Below the pieces are notes generated by a model. The model ran no database searches. It had not been told where the DNA came from and saw only the letters and a list, made by a program, of their open reading frames with translations. This document shows, piece by piece, positions 47,605-60,324 of a stretch of 64,000 nucleotides of DNA. The DNA is taken from contig NC_063450.1 in NCBI RefSeq assembly GCF_020379485.1, positions 32,340,137 through 32,404,136 on the forward strand. The letters are read 5' to 3'. Made by a program: the position numbers and the translations under genes. Source of the stretch: Brassica napus. Its lineage: Eukaryota > Streptophyta > Magnoliopsida > Brassicales > Brassicaceae. How positions within the stretch are numbered: position 1 is the first letter of the stretch; each line of letters opens with the position of its first letter.

Positions 47605-47676
47605 CGCCGTCTGTGGGGATCGAACCCACGGCCACGGGATTAAAAGTCACGCGCTCTACCACTGAGCTAAGACGGC
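47605..47676 (-). tRNA. tRNA-Lys(UUU)
   Basis: A 72-nt cloverleaf without intron: acceptor GCCGTCT/AGACGGC, D arm GCTC/GAGC, anticodon loop CTTTTAA with anticodon TTT, five-base variable loop, T arm GTGGG/CCCAC with TTCGATC, discriminator G. The anticodon stem CGTGA/TCCCG has one U-C mismatch (positions 29 and 41). A CAA just upstream (CACCCAA) and a TTTTT terminator 5 bp downstream suit plant Pol III genes. Confidence 0.93.
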
Positions 47677-48721
47677 TTGGGTGATCTATCACTACCTTGT
47701 ATTTTATTAATATACAACTTAATATCCTTGGAGAATTTTGAATAGTTTGTTTTTCGCCATAAATAATATTGAATTTTCTTTTTTTTTTTTGCATTTTACA
47801 AGCCACTAATAAAAATACTTCTATATTATTTGTAAAACATAAAAGAAAGTGAAAATGATAGGAAGAGCTTCTAGAACCTCATCCAATTGTATGTGAGTTT
47901 GTTGAAATATTCTTAGAAACATGTTAAATGACACTTATTGTTGATTACAGTTGGACTTGTTGAGTTTGTTATTAGATAATGTACTCTTTCAAAACACGTA
48001 TGCTACGTAACTGTTGTTTGACGTCGTCATCTACTAAATCATGATTTATTTCCTAAGTTCAACATCTCATAGATTCATAGAGGTAGACGAACAAAAAGAA
48101 GAAAAAAACACCATGGTGGTAAATGTTTTTGGCACATAGCTATTCAAGTTTTTTTCTATAGCAAATTAGTTACAACTACTATTATTATTTTTTTTTTTTG
48201 TAAACTAAAAACTACTACTATTACAACTACTATTATTTCCACAGCTAATTACTACTACTTACTTTTAGTGGTTCGTTGAACGGACCTACTGCGATTCCAA
48301 CGAACGGTGGACTTATGGGATATATCTTGATGTTTAAATAGTACTACAATAAATGCTAAACGAAATTATTTTATACAGACAACATGTGATTACAATCCAG
48401 TAATTAAATCTTCATATACGAATTATACGATTTGACCAATTCAAAACATGAGTCCGTTTGTTAAAACATGAATTTTTGTTGACCGGTGCATTTGGTCAAG
48501 GAAGGTTTGTGATGCAGGAGTGGGCGCAAATCCGGATTTTTGAAAGTATTTGTGATTCGATATGTTTTGTCTGAATAATCAATTATTCAAATCGATTATA
48601 TCTATAACTATCTAGATATTCGATGTTTGGATTTTTTTATTTTAATTGAGTATCGAATTTATCCGTACAGATAATATAAATTTTAAAAAATCAAACAGCT
48701 AACTTAATTAATTTAATCAAT
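47677..48721. other. Intergenic, nothing recognised
   Basis: AT-rich, with T- and A-runs and no frame, RNA gene or element ends that I could support. It ends at the LINE target duplication. Confidence 0.5.
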
Positions 48722-48739
48722 AAAAATATTTTTAACCTA
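48722..48739. repeat. Left 18-bp LINE target duplication
   Basis: AAAAATATTTTTAACCTA, repeated exactly at 51041-51058 after the LINE tail. Confidence 0.9.
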
Positions 48740-51040
48740 GGGTGGAGTGGGTTTTTTTATCCATGCTTTACTCCGCAAAATAGGGTTTGATCTTTAATAG
48801 ATCCAACTAATGATGAAATGTATACTTTCTTCGGTACAATATGGAGTACTATTAAATGTTCATCCAAGAGGACACATAATCCCACAGAGAGGTTTGCGCC
48901 ACGGTGATCCACTTTCTCCTTACTTATTCATTATGTGCACAGATGCCTTAATCGCGAATGTTAAAAAAACTAAGAAAGAGAAACAATTGACAAGAATGAA
49001 GGTTGCAAAGGCCTGCTCGATGATATCTCATATGCTCTTTGCAGATGAGATTCTCTTCTTTTTTAAAACACATAAAGAAGAATGTCAAATCATTCTCAGA
49101 ATTGTGAAGGAATATCCGAATATGAAGCAATATCTGGTCAGCTGCTAAATTTCCAAAAAATTATGTTCAATTTGGACATAAGATTGAGGAACCCATTCGA
49201 CAATAGCTTCGGGATATATTAGGGACTCGAGAAAATAGGCAGAATGAGATCATACTTGGGAATGCCAGAGAGCTTGGAAGGGTCAAAAACTCAAGTTTTT
49301 GGTTTCATCCAAGACAGCTTAAGCAATCGGGTTAATGGATGGACTTTCAAGTTTTTCACCAATGGAGGAAAGGAAGTGATTATAAATCATGACTTTTTTC
49401 GACTACCAAAGGCTGTAACAAAAAAAATTGACGAGTGTGGTGGCACAATTGTGGTGGAGTTCAAGGGGAAATATAAAAGGCATGCATTGGAAATCATGAA
49501 ACAAATTATGTTATCATAAGGATGAAGGAGGGCTAGGATTTAAAGACCTCATGGATTTCAATATGGCTATGCTGGGAAAAGAATTTTGGTGTTTGATTAA
49601 GAAGCCTAAAACCTTATTCTCTCGAGTTTTCAAAGGATGATATTTTAGGAATGCATCTCATGTAGAACCGATTAGATCATAGTCACCATCATATGGATGG
49701 CGCAGTATTTTCTATGCTAATCTATGTTTAGCAAAGGACTAATCAAAAAGATGAGATCATGATCATCTATTTCAGTATATAATGATCTTTGGCTCCCAAC
49801 CATTCGTCTCAAACGAGCAAACAGTAATCAACACAACCTTTACCATTATCTTACAGTGGACTCTCTCATCAATAGAACATCACAAACATGGAATTCACAG
49901 GCAATTTGGTCTTTGGTGGATCCACATAATGCGAAGAGTCGGACTCAGATAGTCGATAGAGATGGATGACACTTCACCAACAATTGAAAATAATGGTGAA
50001 ATCTGATTATCAAGTGGAACAAGTATATCCTGGCAGAGAAAAATGATGCCAGTGTATGGAGCCATTGTCTCTCCTTTAAAGGCCTATTGTTGCAAAATAC
50101 GATGTCCACTGAAAAAAAAAACACTTTTTATGGAAAATAGTGTCAGGATGTATAGCGGTAAAGAAAAATTTACGAACGAGAGGGACTCAAGGTGATATAC
50201 AATGCACAAGATGTGGAACAACCGAGGAATCACATGTGTTATTGAATGTACCGCGACGGTCCAAGTTTGGGCTCTTTCACAGATTCCATCAAATCCAGAT
50301 ATTTTTCTTTTCCAATCGCTTTTCGAAAATATGGATCATTTGTATTGGAGTGTTTATCCGCATATGGAAGATCATCAATTTGCATGGATTTTATAGTACA
50401 TTTGGAAAGGACGAAACAACAAGGTTTTCAGCAACATGGATATTGATACTACTAGAGATATTCTTAAATTGACAGAAATTGAATCATTATTTTGGGCCAA
50501 GGCATATGTCTCCCTCACACAAAGGGTCACCCAATCTAGGGAGCTAGAGGTGACAAATTTACCTTCCATACCAGGAAGATTGTTTTTTACGGATGGGTCA
50601 TGGAAATATCATGATAATTATTCGGGACAAGGCTGGTATAGCACGCTAAAAAACTTTAATACACTGATGTGGGCAAGGAACACGAGAGCTAGTCTTTCAC
50701 CCCTTCACTCGAAAATAAAAGCACTCGTCTGGGCACTGAAATGTTTGAGAAATTTACGACAGTTTCAAGTTACATTTGCAACGGATTGTTCTCAATTAGT
50801 AAAAATGGTTTCGGAACCAGATGAATTGCATGCCTTTGAAAGTTATTTGGAAGATATCAAGATCCTGAAAAGAAGTTTCAACCATTCAAAGCTAATTCAT
50901 ATACCCCGAACGCAGAATACAAGGGCAGACAGCCTCACACGCAGTGTTAGGAAATAACTGTCGTTTGTCGTTCATATGGATACGGAGTTACCAGTTAGGT
51001 TTGTAGAGTCTTAGTTGAATTTGTTTATGTTGATGACAAA
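48740..51040 (+). pseudogene. 5'-truncated LINE with 18-bp target duplication
   Basis: Starts inside the reverse transcriptase: RGLRHGDPLSPYLFIMC from about 48890. The catalytic YADD has become FADE (near 49041-49052). Several frameshifts and stops follow. Later pieces include a zinc-binding CTRCGTTEESHVL stretch (50200-50250) and, at 50436-50957, an RNase H domain with FFTDGSW, a KALVWALK segment and ATDCSQLVKM. After the stop at 50957 about 80 bp lead to a short A-run that merges with the right duplication. The element is dead. Confidence 0.9.
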
Positions 51041-51058
51041 AAAAATATTTTTAACCTA

Positions 51059-53129
51059 AAATTAAATATAATTATATAACTTATATATATATATATATAA
51101 CTTTAAATATATGTATATATATGCATATAATGGATCGGTAATATTAGTATATTGTAATTATTTTGTTTTATCATATTAATATTTTTTTTGTTTCGTAGAA
51201 TTACATATATCTGAATTTTTTGGTTTGAATAAAAAATGGATAACGAATTAAATCAAAATTTACGGATATTTTTCCGAGTCCTAAATGTAACTATGGATCC
51301 CCCACAAGTTCATTGAATGTTGATTCAAGATCTAATTAATAACATGACTTTCCTCTACTATTGTCAAAACCGAAAACTATTTATGATAGTTATATTATGT
51401 TTGAAGATAATGATTTAAAATTTTGGTTCACTTTTCTACATTTTTATTCTGAATTTTTTTTAATTAAAAAATTAATGATTAAGTGATTAAATGATTATTT
51501 GTTTTATTTTTATAAATTACAATTTCTTAAACGAATTAAAACAAAATTAGAAAGCAAATCAATTCAACTAAACCGACAATAGACCAAACCAAACTAAACC
51601 AAACCAAACACAAACTAATTTCAGTTGGTTTTAGTATAAGTTTTTTGGAATCAAATAAACCAAACCGAACCTGAATTCAAAACGAAATGCCCATTATATA
51701 GCATTTTATATATAACCACTGTATTTCTAAAATTCATTCATATGGATATATGTTACTCCTTTTCTTTTTCTTCTTTTTGCTATAATATAGGAGGGGTTGC
51801 TTTATTAAATTTGGAATTATTATAGACAACCAAATTTCTGAAACATTAAAAAGTAAGTAAATTTAGTAATAGGGAGTTTCTTTTATTGGAAATGTGACTT
51901 CCACTCCACTGATCAGAAAGCAAATACACCAAATATACTTGTTCTCTGTCTCCATCATTATGCTTTCTAAGAAAAACAAAGGAAAAGATAATAGCATTGG
52001 AAACTTCCACTGCTCCACTTATAATTGGTCAAGAGATAAGCTTTGACCTAAAAAGTATAGTTTAAGTAATCATAGAACGAATTTAGAATGCATTATTCAT
52101 ATTTTTATTTCGCATAAACGTAAAGTTAAGTAATTAAACACAACTTCAGAACGGTAAAGAGATTTAAACATAATACAATACTACTCTATTAACAAAGAAA
52201 TCTTTTTTTTCTTAGCAACTAACAAAGAAATCACTATATCTTTTTCAGCTTTATAACCAAAAATGCATTGCTTGCCAAAATAACCGACGACATGAATTAT
52301 GTGCGTTTAAAATTATTAAAAGTATCTATTTTTTTTGTGCAACTATTAAAAGTATCTTTTATTTCTTTTTATCGCTGTTTTCTTTTTATTCTCTACATTT
52401 TTCCTTTTCTTCTGAAAGCAACTCTCGCGCAGTTTCAATATGTTTCCATGTTTTGAAAATAATTCAAATAAAAAGTTATCTATTAAAAAAGATTTATATC
52501 AGACCAAAAATTACAAAACACGCATAATCAAAAACTTCACTTTGGTGCATGACCCACCAACCAAATGAATATTATTTTAATGCAAAATTCCTTTCTAATC
52601 TCGTGTGCATCTTTTTATCTCAATAAGAATGAGTTGAATACTTAAATAAAAAAGAAAACAATTAAGTTTTCGTAAGTCAAAGGCAAGTAATGTTATACAA
52701 TAATGATGTTATAGAAATTAGGTATTAGGTATATCACATCCAGACCAGAAGGCCGCTGAAGTGCTCTTGATTAATGTCTTAAAAGCCAGCTTACTGTATG
52801 TACATGCGTTACATTAAATTAACCGCAAACCAGAAGAATAAAAGTCAACAAGTCGTTGAACATGGTTAGGGGCAATCTAGTATTTTTCCAGAACTTGAGA
52901 TAAATGATGTTCTAGTTGAACAAAGATATAGGTTTAGTTGAGCGAACATGGTTAGTGCGTCAGTTTCTCGAGCTGTTGTTTTTTGACCTGTAAAGTCTCC
53001 AGCCACAGTCAACCTGTGGAATTCATGATCATCAAAGCATATTAAATGTTGGGGAAAAGGTAACCTTCTAAACTACTCAGAGACTTTCCATCCTTCACAT
53101 CCTGACAGTCAGAGCAACACAGCTGAATA
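51059..53129. other. Intergenic, nothing recognised except a possible gene tail
   Basis: AT-rich. On the minus strand at 53042-53129 a short frame ends in CSDCQDVKDGKSLSSLEGYL plus five residues and a stop. It reads like a real C-terminus cut off upstream by the hAT fragment, but I do not recognise the family. No other feature. Confidence 0.35.
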
Positions 53130-53715
53130 GGGGTGGGCGAGTACTTGTTTTTTAACGTATACATGATACTTAACTTGCCTTGCCTTGAACGAGTAATGAA
53201 TTTTTTGACTTGTACTTGACTTGTCGAAAACGAGTACTTGTCCAAAAATATGTTACTTGCAATTTACTTGCCTTGTTCGAGTACTTACTACTTACGAGTA
53301 CTTATTAATTATTTGGATATATTTCCAAAATTTTAAAAATTACTTGATAGATAATAATCTATGAGAGAAAATTATGAAAGTTTGTTTTATTTACTCGACT
53401 TGTTAAAAAAATGAGAGTTATTATAAATAAAATATTTGCACCTAATATAAAAAGAAGAAGAAACTTAATACATATATTTCGATATGAAAGTATTTTTTAC
53501 TTCTTACAACAACGAAATATCTGTTTAGGGCTTTGGTTTATATTGTTTCATTATCATTTTGTCAGTCGTAAAACAAGTAACGAGTAATATCAAGACGAGT
53601 CGTAACTTTTTGGTGATACTTGTTACTTGCCTTATACTTGCAAGTAGCAAAACTTAATGATTTGATACTTGCCTTGGCAACGACGAGTAATTGAAAAAAC
53701 GAGGCGAGTACGGAT
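53130..53715. mobile_element. hAT-like fragment (GGGGTGGGC end)
   Basis: The left end AGGGGTGGGCGAGTACTTG is the usual form of plant hAT termini. The body is full of GAGTACTTG / ACTTGCCTTG words, and the right arm has inverse CGAGGCGAGTAC. The right terminus and target duplication are not recognisable, so it is truncated. Confidence 0.55.
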
Positions 53716-53763
53716 CAAGTAGAATTCCTTTTGACCGCATTATATTACTGATAATAACAACTA

Positions 53764-54393
53764 ATTACTAGGGGCAGGAGGTGGCGGCTCTGGTATCACA
53801 AATGATGGAATGGTAGTTGAATCTTTACCATATAAAACTCCGACCGACTGAGCTATAGCTGACACGGTTGGAGGTAAAGAGGGTAGTTCAGGTGATTTTG
53901 CAGCGGGAACAGTTATAACACTCCGTAACCAATGAGGTAGGCTGTTCTCTAAAGTCTGAAGAGCTACAGAGCCGTGACGTCTTGCCCCATCGGATTGGAG
54001 AGATTCAACTCTCGGTTTGGATTAAAAAGAGATGGATTAACTGAAGATCTTCCCAAGAACACATTGTTGCTTGAATCAAGCATTGGAGGTAACGGCATAT
54101 CTAGAAACAAAGGTAGTTTCCCGTGCTTAATGGCATCACGTTTCTCGATCGTTATCTGTGCGTTTAAGGAGCTCGAACTATCCAAACCCAAAGAACCTAA
54201 GTTTCCCATTCCAAGAGAGTTGAGTGGAAAAGGTTTCTCAAAGGGAATATTTGCCGATCGTTCAGATGGTCCAGCAGAAGGATCCCCGTAAAAGGTTGTC
54301 GCTGCACGGATTTACCACAGGAGAAAAAGGCTCACTTGGTAAACCCAAGTGATCACACGGCTCAAATAACGGAAGGGTAGATGCTCGATTCAT
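53764..54393 (-). pseudogene. LINE ORF1-like N-terminal fragment
   Basis: Starts at an ATG at 54393 and reads through a Pro/Ser/Leu-rich N-terminal region. It needs a frameshift near 54285 and another near 53965 to continue to about 53764. The segment LPPTVSAIAQSVGVLYGK resembles, from memory, the region just before DUF4283 in Brassicaceae LINE ORF1 proteins. The DUF4283 domain itself is missing. Confidence 0.45.
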
Positions 54394-54579
54394 TATACCT
54401 TGCGGAAGTGGGATCCGTCAACCGATTCGACCTAGTTTTAAATTTAAACTAGGAGTTACCCCACTCTATTTCGATTTTCAGATGTTAACTATATAGTTAT
54501 TCTCTTCGACGTTGTATTCTGAACAACAACAAATTGTGAATTCTATGTTTGTGTGAATACATATTTCTTTAGAAAAAAA

Positions 54580-56850
54580 TAGAAAACTATACATTTTTCA
54601 GATATATGTTTGATATAGTTTTCCCTTTTTTATATTGTATATTTACTTATTATTTATTTTTTCTTATATTATAGGACAATTTTCTCAAATAGATCTTTTA
54701 ATTTTTTATCACAAAAATAGCCTTCAATAAGAGAAATGACCAAAATAGCATATTTTATTTTGAAAATTTAATTTTAATTTTTTAATTTTTAAAATTTGAA
54801 ACCCTATCCTCAAAACCCTATCCCTTAACTATAAACCACAAGTATGTATTTTTACTCTTTAATAAGACTTATTTTGGGTCATTTTTCTCATTTAAAACTA
54901 TTTTTGTTACAAAAACTTAAAAATGACCATGTTAGAAATTTTCTCTATATTGTATATTTATTTATTCTAATTTTCTTGCTTTTATATCAAATGGTAATAT
55001 TACGATATATGTTATTTCTGTTTCTTGTATTGTATATTTGTTTATTATTTATTTAACTATACATTTTCCATTTAACTATATATTTTTTAGATAGATGTTT
55101 AATTTAGTTTTTTCATTTTTATATTATATATTTACTTACTGTTTATATTTTCTTATTTTTATATTTACTTATTCTAAATTTCTTGCTTTTATATCAATGA
55201 TAATATTACGATATATATCTAATGTAACATTTTTATTTCTTATATATTATATTTACTTATTATTTATTTTTTCTTATATTTTATATTCACTTATTATAAT
55301 ATGTAACATTTCTATTTCTTATATTGTATATTTACTTATTACTTATTTCTTTTAAATAATAAAAATGTAAAACAATACATTTTTCAGATAAATGTTTAAT
55401 GTAGTTTTTGCATTTCTTATATTGTATATTTACTTATTCTATTTTTTTTTTTGCTTCTATATCAAATGGTAATATAATTTATAGATGTTTAATGTAATAT
55501 TTATTTTTCTTATATTGTATATTTACTTATTATTTATTTTAATGTACGTTTTTCAGATGTCTATTTTATTTTTCCTTATATAGTATATTTACTTATTTTA
55601 ATATTTCGATAGATGTTTAATATAAGATTTTTATTTCTTCTATTGTATATTTACTTATTGTTATTTTACTATACATTTTTTCAGAGAGATGTTTAATTTA
55701 ATTTTTTTCAGTTCTTAATTGTATTTTACCTATTGTTTATTTTTTATATTGTATATTTTTTATTCTATTTTTTTACTTTTATATCAAATGATAATACCGT
55801 GATAGATGTTTCATGTAATATTTATATTTCTTATATTGTATTCTTGTTTTTTTATTGTATATTTACTTATAAAAATATTTGAAAGTAATCAAAATGTAAA
55901 ACTCTACATTTTTCAAATAGATGTTTAATGTAGTTGTTTTGTTTCTTATATTGTATATTTATCTTTTTATTGTATATTTACTTATTTAACTATTTTATTT
56001 TATATCAAATTGTAATATTACGATATATGTTTAATGTAATATTTTTATTTCTTATATCATATATTTAATTATTATTTATTTTATTGTAGATTTTTTAGAT
56101 AGATGCCTAATGTATTTTTTTTTTGTATTTCTTGTATTGTATATTAACTTATTATTTATTTTTTTATATTTTTTATTATAATAGATGTTTAATCTAATAT
56201 TTTTATGTTGTATATTTACTTATTATTTATTTAACTATACATTTTTCATATATATGTTTAATTTAGTTTTTCCATTTTCTATATTGTATATTTACTTATT
56301 GTTTATATTTCTTATTTTGTATATTTATTTATTCTAATTTTCTTGCTTTTATATCAATGATAATATTACAATATATATTTAATGTAATATTTTTATTTTT
56401 TATATACTATATTTACGTATTATTTATTTTTTCTTATAGTTTATATTTATTTATTTTAATATTAATATAAATTTATAATATAAGATTTATATTTTTTATA
56501 TTTTATATATAGTTGTTATTTATTTTACTATACATTTTTTAGAGAGGTGTTTAATTTAGTTTTTTCATTTCTTAATTGTATATTTTCTTATTCTAATTTT
56601 TTTGCTTTTATATCAAATGATAATATTATGATATATGTTTAATGTAATATTTCTATTTCTTATATTGTATATTTACTTATTATTATTTTTCCTTATATTG
56701 TATATTTACTTATTATTGTTTAATGTAATATTTCTATTTCTTATATTGTATATTTACTTTGACCAAAAAAATATTGTACATTTACTTATTATTTATTTTT
56801 TCTTATATGTATATTTATTTTTTATTATTTTTTTAGTAATGGCACATGTT
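54580..56850. repeat. Degenerate AT-rich tandem array, unit about 200-350 bp
   Basis: Seven to eight irregular repeats. The landmark ATACATTTTTCAGATAGATG recurs near 54590, 55075, 55375, 55675, 55905, 56230 and 56530. A second landmark, GCTTTTATATCAAATGRTAATATTACGATA, recurs between them (near 54980, 55185, 55455, 55775, 56000, 56345 and 56605). TATATTGTATATTTACTTATTATTTATT fills the rest. Frames here are Tyr/Leu/Phe/Ile readings of the repeat and are not genes. Confidence 0.75.
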
Positions 56851-56859
56851 ATCTTTTAG

Positions 56860-57759
56860 AAGAATCTCTTTTCGTTGATGTGGACGCTCTATGGAGCCTC
56901 AAAAAATTCATTTTATTAGTATATATTTTATTTTAAATTTAGGAACATATATATATATATATATAACTCTAAAATTATTTTTATAAACTTTATATCGTTG
57001 TTAAAATCTAAAAATGAAGATAAAATAAAAAAATTTAAAAATAATATCAAAATGTAATGAAAATAATATATATATATAAACAATGTCGTCTTTTTAAAAG
57101 TTTAAATAGACTTAAATTTATGGAGTTGCTAATTGTTATTGTTAATTTCTTTATGTTTCATTATGTCTGATTTTTGTTCGTAAAAGATTTGGTTTGTCAT
57201 GATATGTCTGATGTTGTCACATATAATTTAAGGAAGAGTTCCTCGAAGTGATTTTGAAGGACAACAATATGGTTTTAAAAAGTCACATACAAAAATTTAT
57301 TGAAAATATCGGAAATATTTTGACTTTAGTCAAGTACAAATCAATATTTTTGGAACTGATAACTCTATTAACATCCAAAACCGAATTTTTTTTGGGTTCA
57401 TTCGGCTCTTTAACTTGTAACTAAACCTTAATCAAATCCGACTACACCCGAGCCAAATCTAACCCAAACTTTTATAATATCCGAATGAAGCTGATATTTA
57501 TGAACTCGAAAAACCGAAACTCAAAGGAACCTGAAGCAAAACCCGATTGTGGAGTCCTACTCTAAACATATAATCCTTCAACCCAGAACAAAAAAAATCA
57601 TTTTATTTTCTAGCACATAAAAATTAATCTACGACTCAGACAAATAAGATGCATCAACATTCGAAGATTATAAAAAAAAAACAAGTTGATTAAGTTAGAG
57701 TGTAGAACAGTTTTCCTTACAAAAATTAAACACATTCTTAGTTTTCATCGAATAAATTA
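56860..57759. other. Intergenic and 3' flank of the glycosyltransferase
   Basis: AT-rich with short TA runs (56950-56964 and 57066-57078) and a CCGAA/ACCCGA-containing stretch at 57370-57550 that resembles hAT or Helitron end sequence. No ends could be paired. Confidence 0.4.
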
Positions 57760-59623
57760 TTATTTCTCCAGGCACCTCAAAGGAGCACTCCAAGTCGTGT
57801 TCTGCACATGCTTTGACAACGACATATACTTTCTCCAATCATCAAGAATAAGATTCAGATCCTGAATCTTCTTCTCCAAACCAAGGCAACAATTACCATG
57901 CATTGTGCAAACCAAGTTTATGTCTTTGCTAGGTTCACAAAACCCACAAATGTAGACCGTATCAAAGAATTTAATCTTGACGCCAATCTTAGATATCAAA
58001 GGGTCGTTCTTGATCCTGTTGAACACATCTTGATCGTGTAACCATGAATAATTCTGACGAGATTTGTACCAGAATTTGTAAAACTCAATGCTTCGATTGT
58101 TTGATCTCACGTATACGAAACCTCCGTTGGCCCAGTTGTCAAAACTGGTAGGGTTTCCAAAATACTTATCACACGCCATTTGAAAGTCTCCATCTGGATA
58201 TAGTCGGGGAAATGGATCTCTAAGCCACATTACATCAGTGTCCTATATATATATATATATATATATAGTTAAGTGATTAGCTCAGATTAATAACAATGTA
58301 AAAGCATACTGACCCTTTGACCATTATGCTATTTTTTTATGCAACATATTACTAATTATAGCAATTGATTCTGTATATATCTTGAACAAAATCAACAGAG
58401 GGATGAAGAATTAAGATCATAGTTTGATACCGTGAATATGAAGTTAAAACCCATTTCGAGAACTTGAATAAGCAGCTCGATTCTGCGCCACATCATGTTG
58501 ACATAATCAGGAGTGTTGTAAGCTTTATCCCCAGAGAAATCAGTGTTCGTGGTTTTAAGGTAATAGCAATTAGAATGAAGTTGTGTGCATCGTTCAAACG
58601 CCTTGGGATCCAAACAAACCACTACCACATGTTTCAGAAGCTTTTGTGTTCCTTGTCCAATACGAAAACTCTCTAAGAAGAGATCAAATATGGATTTTGG
58701 TTCTGCCCAAGCTTGATTCAGTGTCGTTATAATCACTGTATTGTTCTCATTCGACGCATTCTCCAAAATCTTCCTTAAAGCGATATCTGGTTTTATCTGA
58801 AAAACAAGTAAAGCAGATGGAAGCCAAGTTACAAAAAAAAAACAAGTAAAGCAGATGGACTATTTTTAGAAGACAAAGAATTTTGAGAATATGAAACTGA
58901 AAATTTTTAGGCGTTACAAAGTCTTTTAATATTTTAATTTATTATAGGGTGCTAAGATTTTTCGATTTTAATTTTGGTTGCCAACTTAATTCATTAATAG
59001 ACAAGAAGATCATCATACAAAGGATTACAATATATGTGTGCTTTAGAATAGAAAATTCACTAAAAATAATTCAGCTACACACATAAAAAGGTTACTCAAC
59101 TATACTCTCAAGTCTTACCCACTACTAGCAACGTTGAATCATACAGGAAATTATACAGATGAAGCCTACTAAATCAACTAAGCTAGTTAAAAAGACATTC
59201 AAGGGCTATAATTCAAATATAATAGCTCCTCTAAATCTAAACAAGTATATCGATCAAAACAACTGGATTCCACATGTGCAAATGGGTTCAAAATAAGGTA
59301 GACTCAAATTTATTAGTTAAAAAATGAGATAAGACAGATACACAGAAGACTAAGGGGCAAAATATTTGAATCAGATCTGAATGCTGATGAGAGCTTACCG
59401 TTTCTGGAGATGGAGAAGCGAGTAGAAAGGTGAGATTGTTGAAAGAAAGTCGTTGCAGAGGATACGCTGTTTTGTATAAAAACAGACATGAAGCCGTCAA
59501 AACAAGAAACAGAATCAAGATTCTTATTATTTCTTTTTGTCCGATCGCAAATCCTGTATCCAGAAATTTCCTGCGAGAAGAAGATGAAGAGGAGGAAGAT
59601 GAAGAGGAGGAAGACGAATTCAT
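57760..59623 (-). CDS. Type II membrane glycosyltransferase, GT77/PF03407 family, three exons
   Basis: Exons: 59623-59399, 58796-58431, 58242-57760, all with GT/AG junctions and in phase, giving 357 residues. A cytosolic N-terminus carrying 14 consecutive serines is followed by one hydrophobic signal-anchor (about residues 31-52) and a lumenal catalytic domain. The DTD motif, residues 198-200 in FTDTDVMWLRDPF, binds the metal and nucleotide sugar; NWANGGFVYVRS and LHDQDVFN segments are also typical. The family transfers sugars such as arabinose or xylose to wall polymers or glycoproteins in the Golgi; the exact donor and acceptor cannot be told. Nothing looks broken. Closest by memory to plant 'nucleotide-diphospho-sugar transferase' genes such as At5g44820. 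Confidence 0.88.
59578..59617 (-). repeat. Serine-codon microsatellite in exon 1 of the glycosyltransferase
   Basis: A TCT/TCC/TCA run with an internal near-duplicate of about 18 bp encodes the 14-Ser tract. Length variation would change only the cytosolic tail. Confidence 0.8.
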
Positions 59624-59725
59624 ATTTTTTGTTGGACTTCTTATTCTTCTTCGTTTTTGTGGCTTCTTGTAATAACACCCTAAGGTAAAAAGTCGTCATT
59701 GGTATACTTGTTACAGAAACGTGCA

Positions 59726-59733
59726 TTATATAT
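59726..59733 (-). promoter_or_regulatory. Candidate TATA box of the glycosyltransferase
   Basis: TATATAAT on the minus strand about 105 bp before the ATG, which would give a leader of about 75 nt. Confidence 0.5.
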
Positions 59734-59734
59734 T

Positions 59735-60320
59735 AAGGCGTTTGTAATATATTGTATACTAAAAGCTAATACAAGTTGTAGTAGAATATTCCATTGTTTA
59801 TGGATCTTGAACAATAGTTGATTTTTCTTTAATGTTTTCGTTAGTTTTCAAACTGAATGAAATGGTTTCTTATATTACCAGGACGACAAAGAAAATGTTA
59901 ACCTTCTAAGCACATTTTAGCATGACACCAAAAAAAAAATTGATGTTTATATGTTGCTTTGTGATGTAAGCAATCTAGACCAAAGAGGTGAGAGTTGGAG
60001 AAATGTAAATAATTTTTTTCAAATCCATGGAACAATCCGAATCTCTTTTTAATCGCATCTTCCACATTGTGCGAGAAGTGGAACATGCATGTTACTTCTG
60101 CATCTATAAAAGTTTTTAAGTTTCTTTTTTTTTTGTAAAAGGCTTTCATATTTAAATTGCAATGCTGAAAATAAAGTTACAAGGCTATGAATTTGACATC
60201 ATAGAGTTCAAAGTAAAGCTTGTGAAAGAAAGATGATTGAAAAATCATATGGAGCTAGAGAATTACAGCATAAATCTCTAAGCATTTGAAAAAATTGAGA
60301 GAGGGATTAGCTCACTAAAT
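59735..60320. other. Spacer between the glycosyltransferase and the ORF1 pseudogene
   Basis: A minus-strand frame at 59898-60149 (83 codons) has no recognisable domain. It may belong to the 3' part of the adjacent element or be chance. Confidence 0.35.
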
Positions 60321-60324
60321 AACT

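Noticed and set aside
54844..56859. Small hydrophobic frames rich in Tyr, Leu, Ile and Phe
   Set aside because: They are readings of the TATATTGTATATTTACTTATT repeat array with no conserved frame between repeat units.
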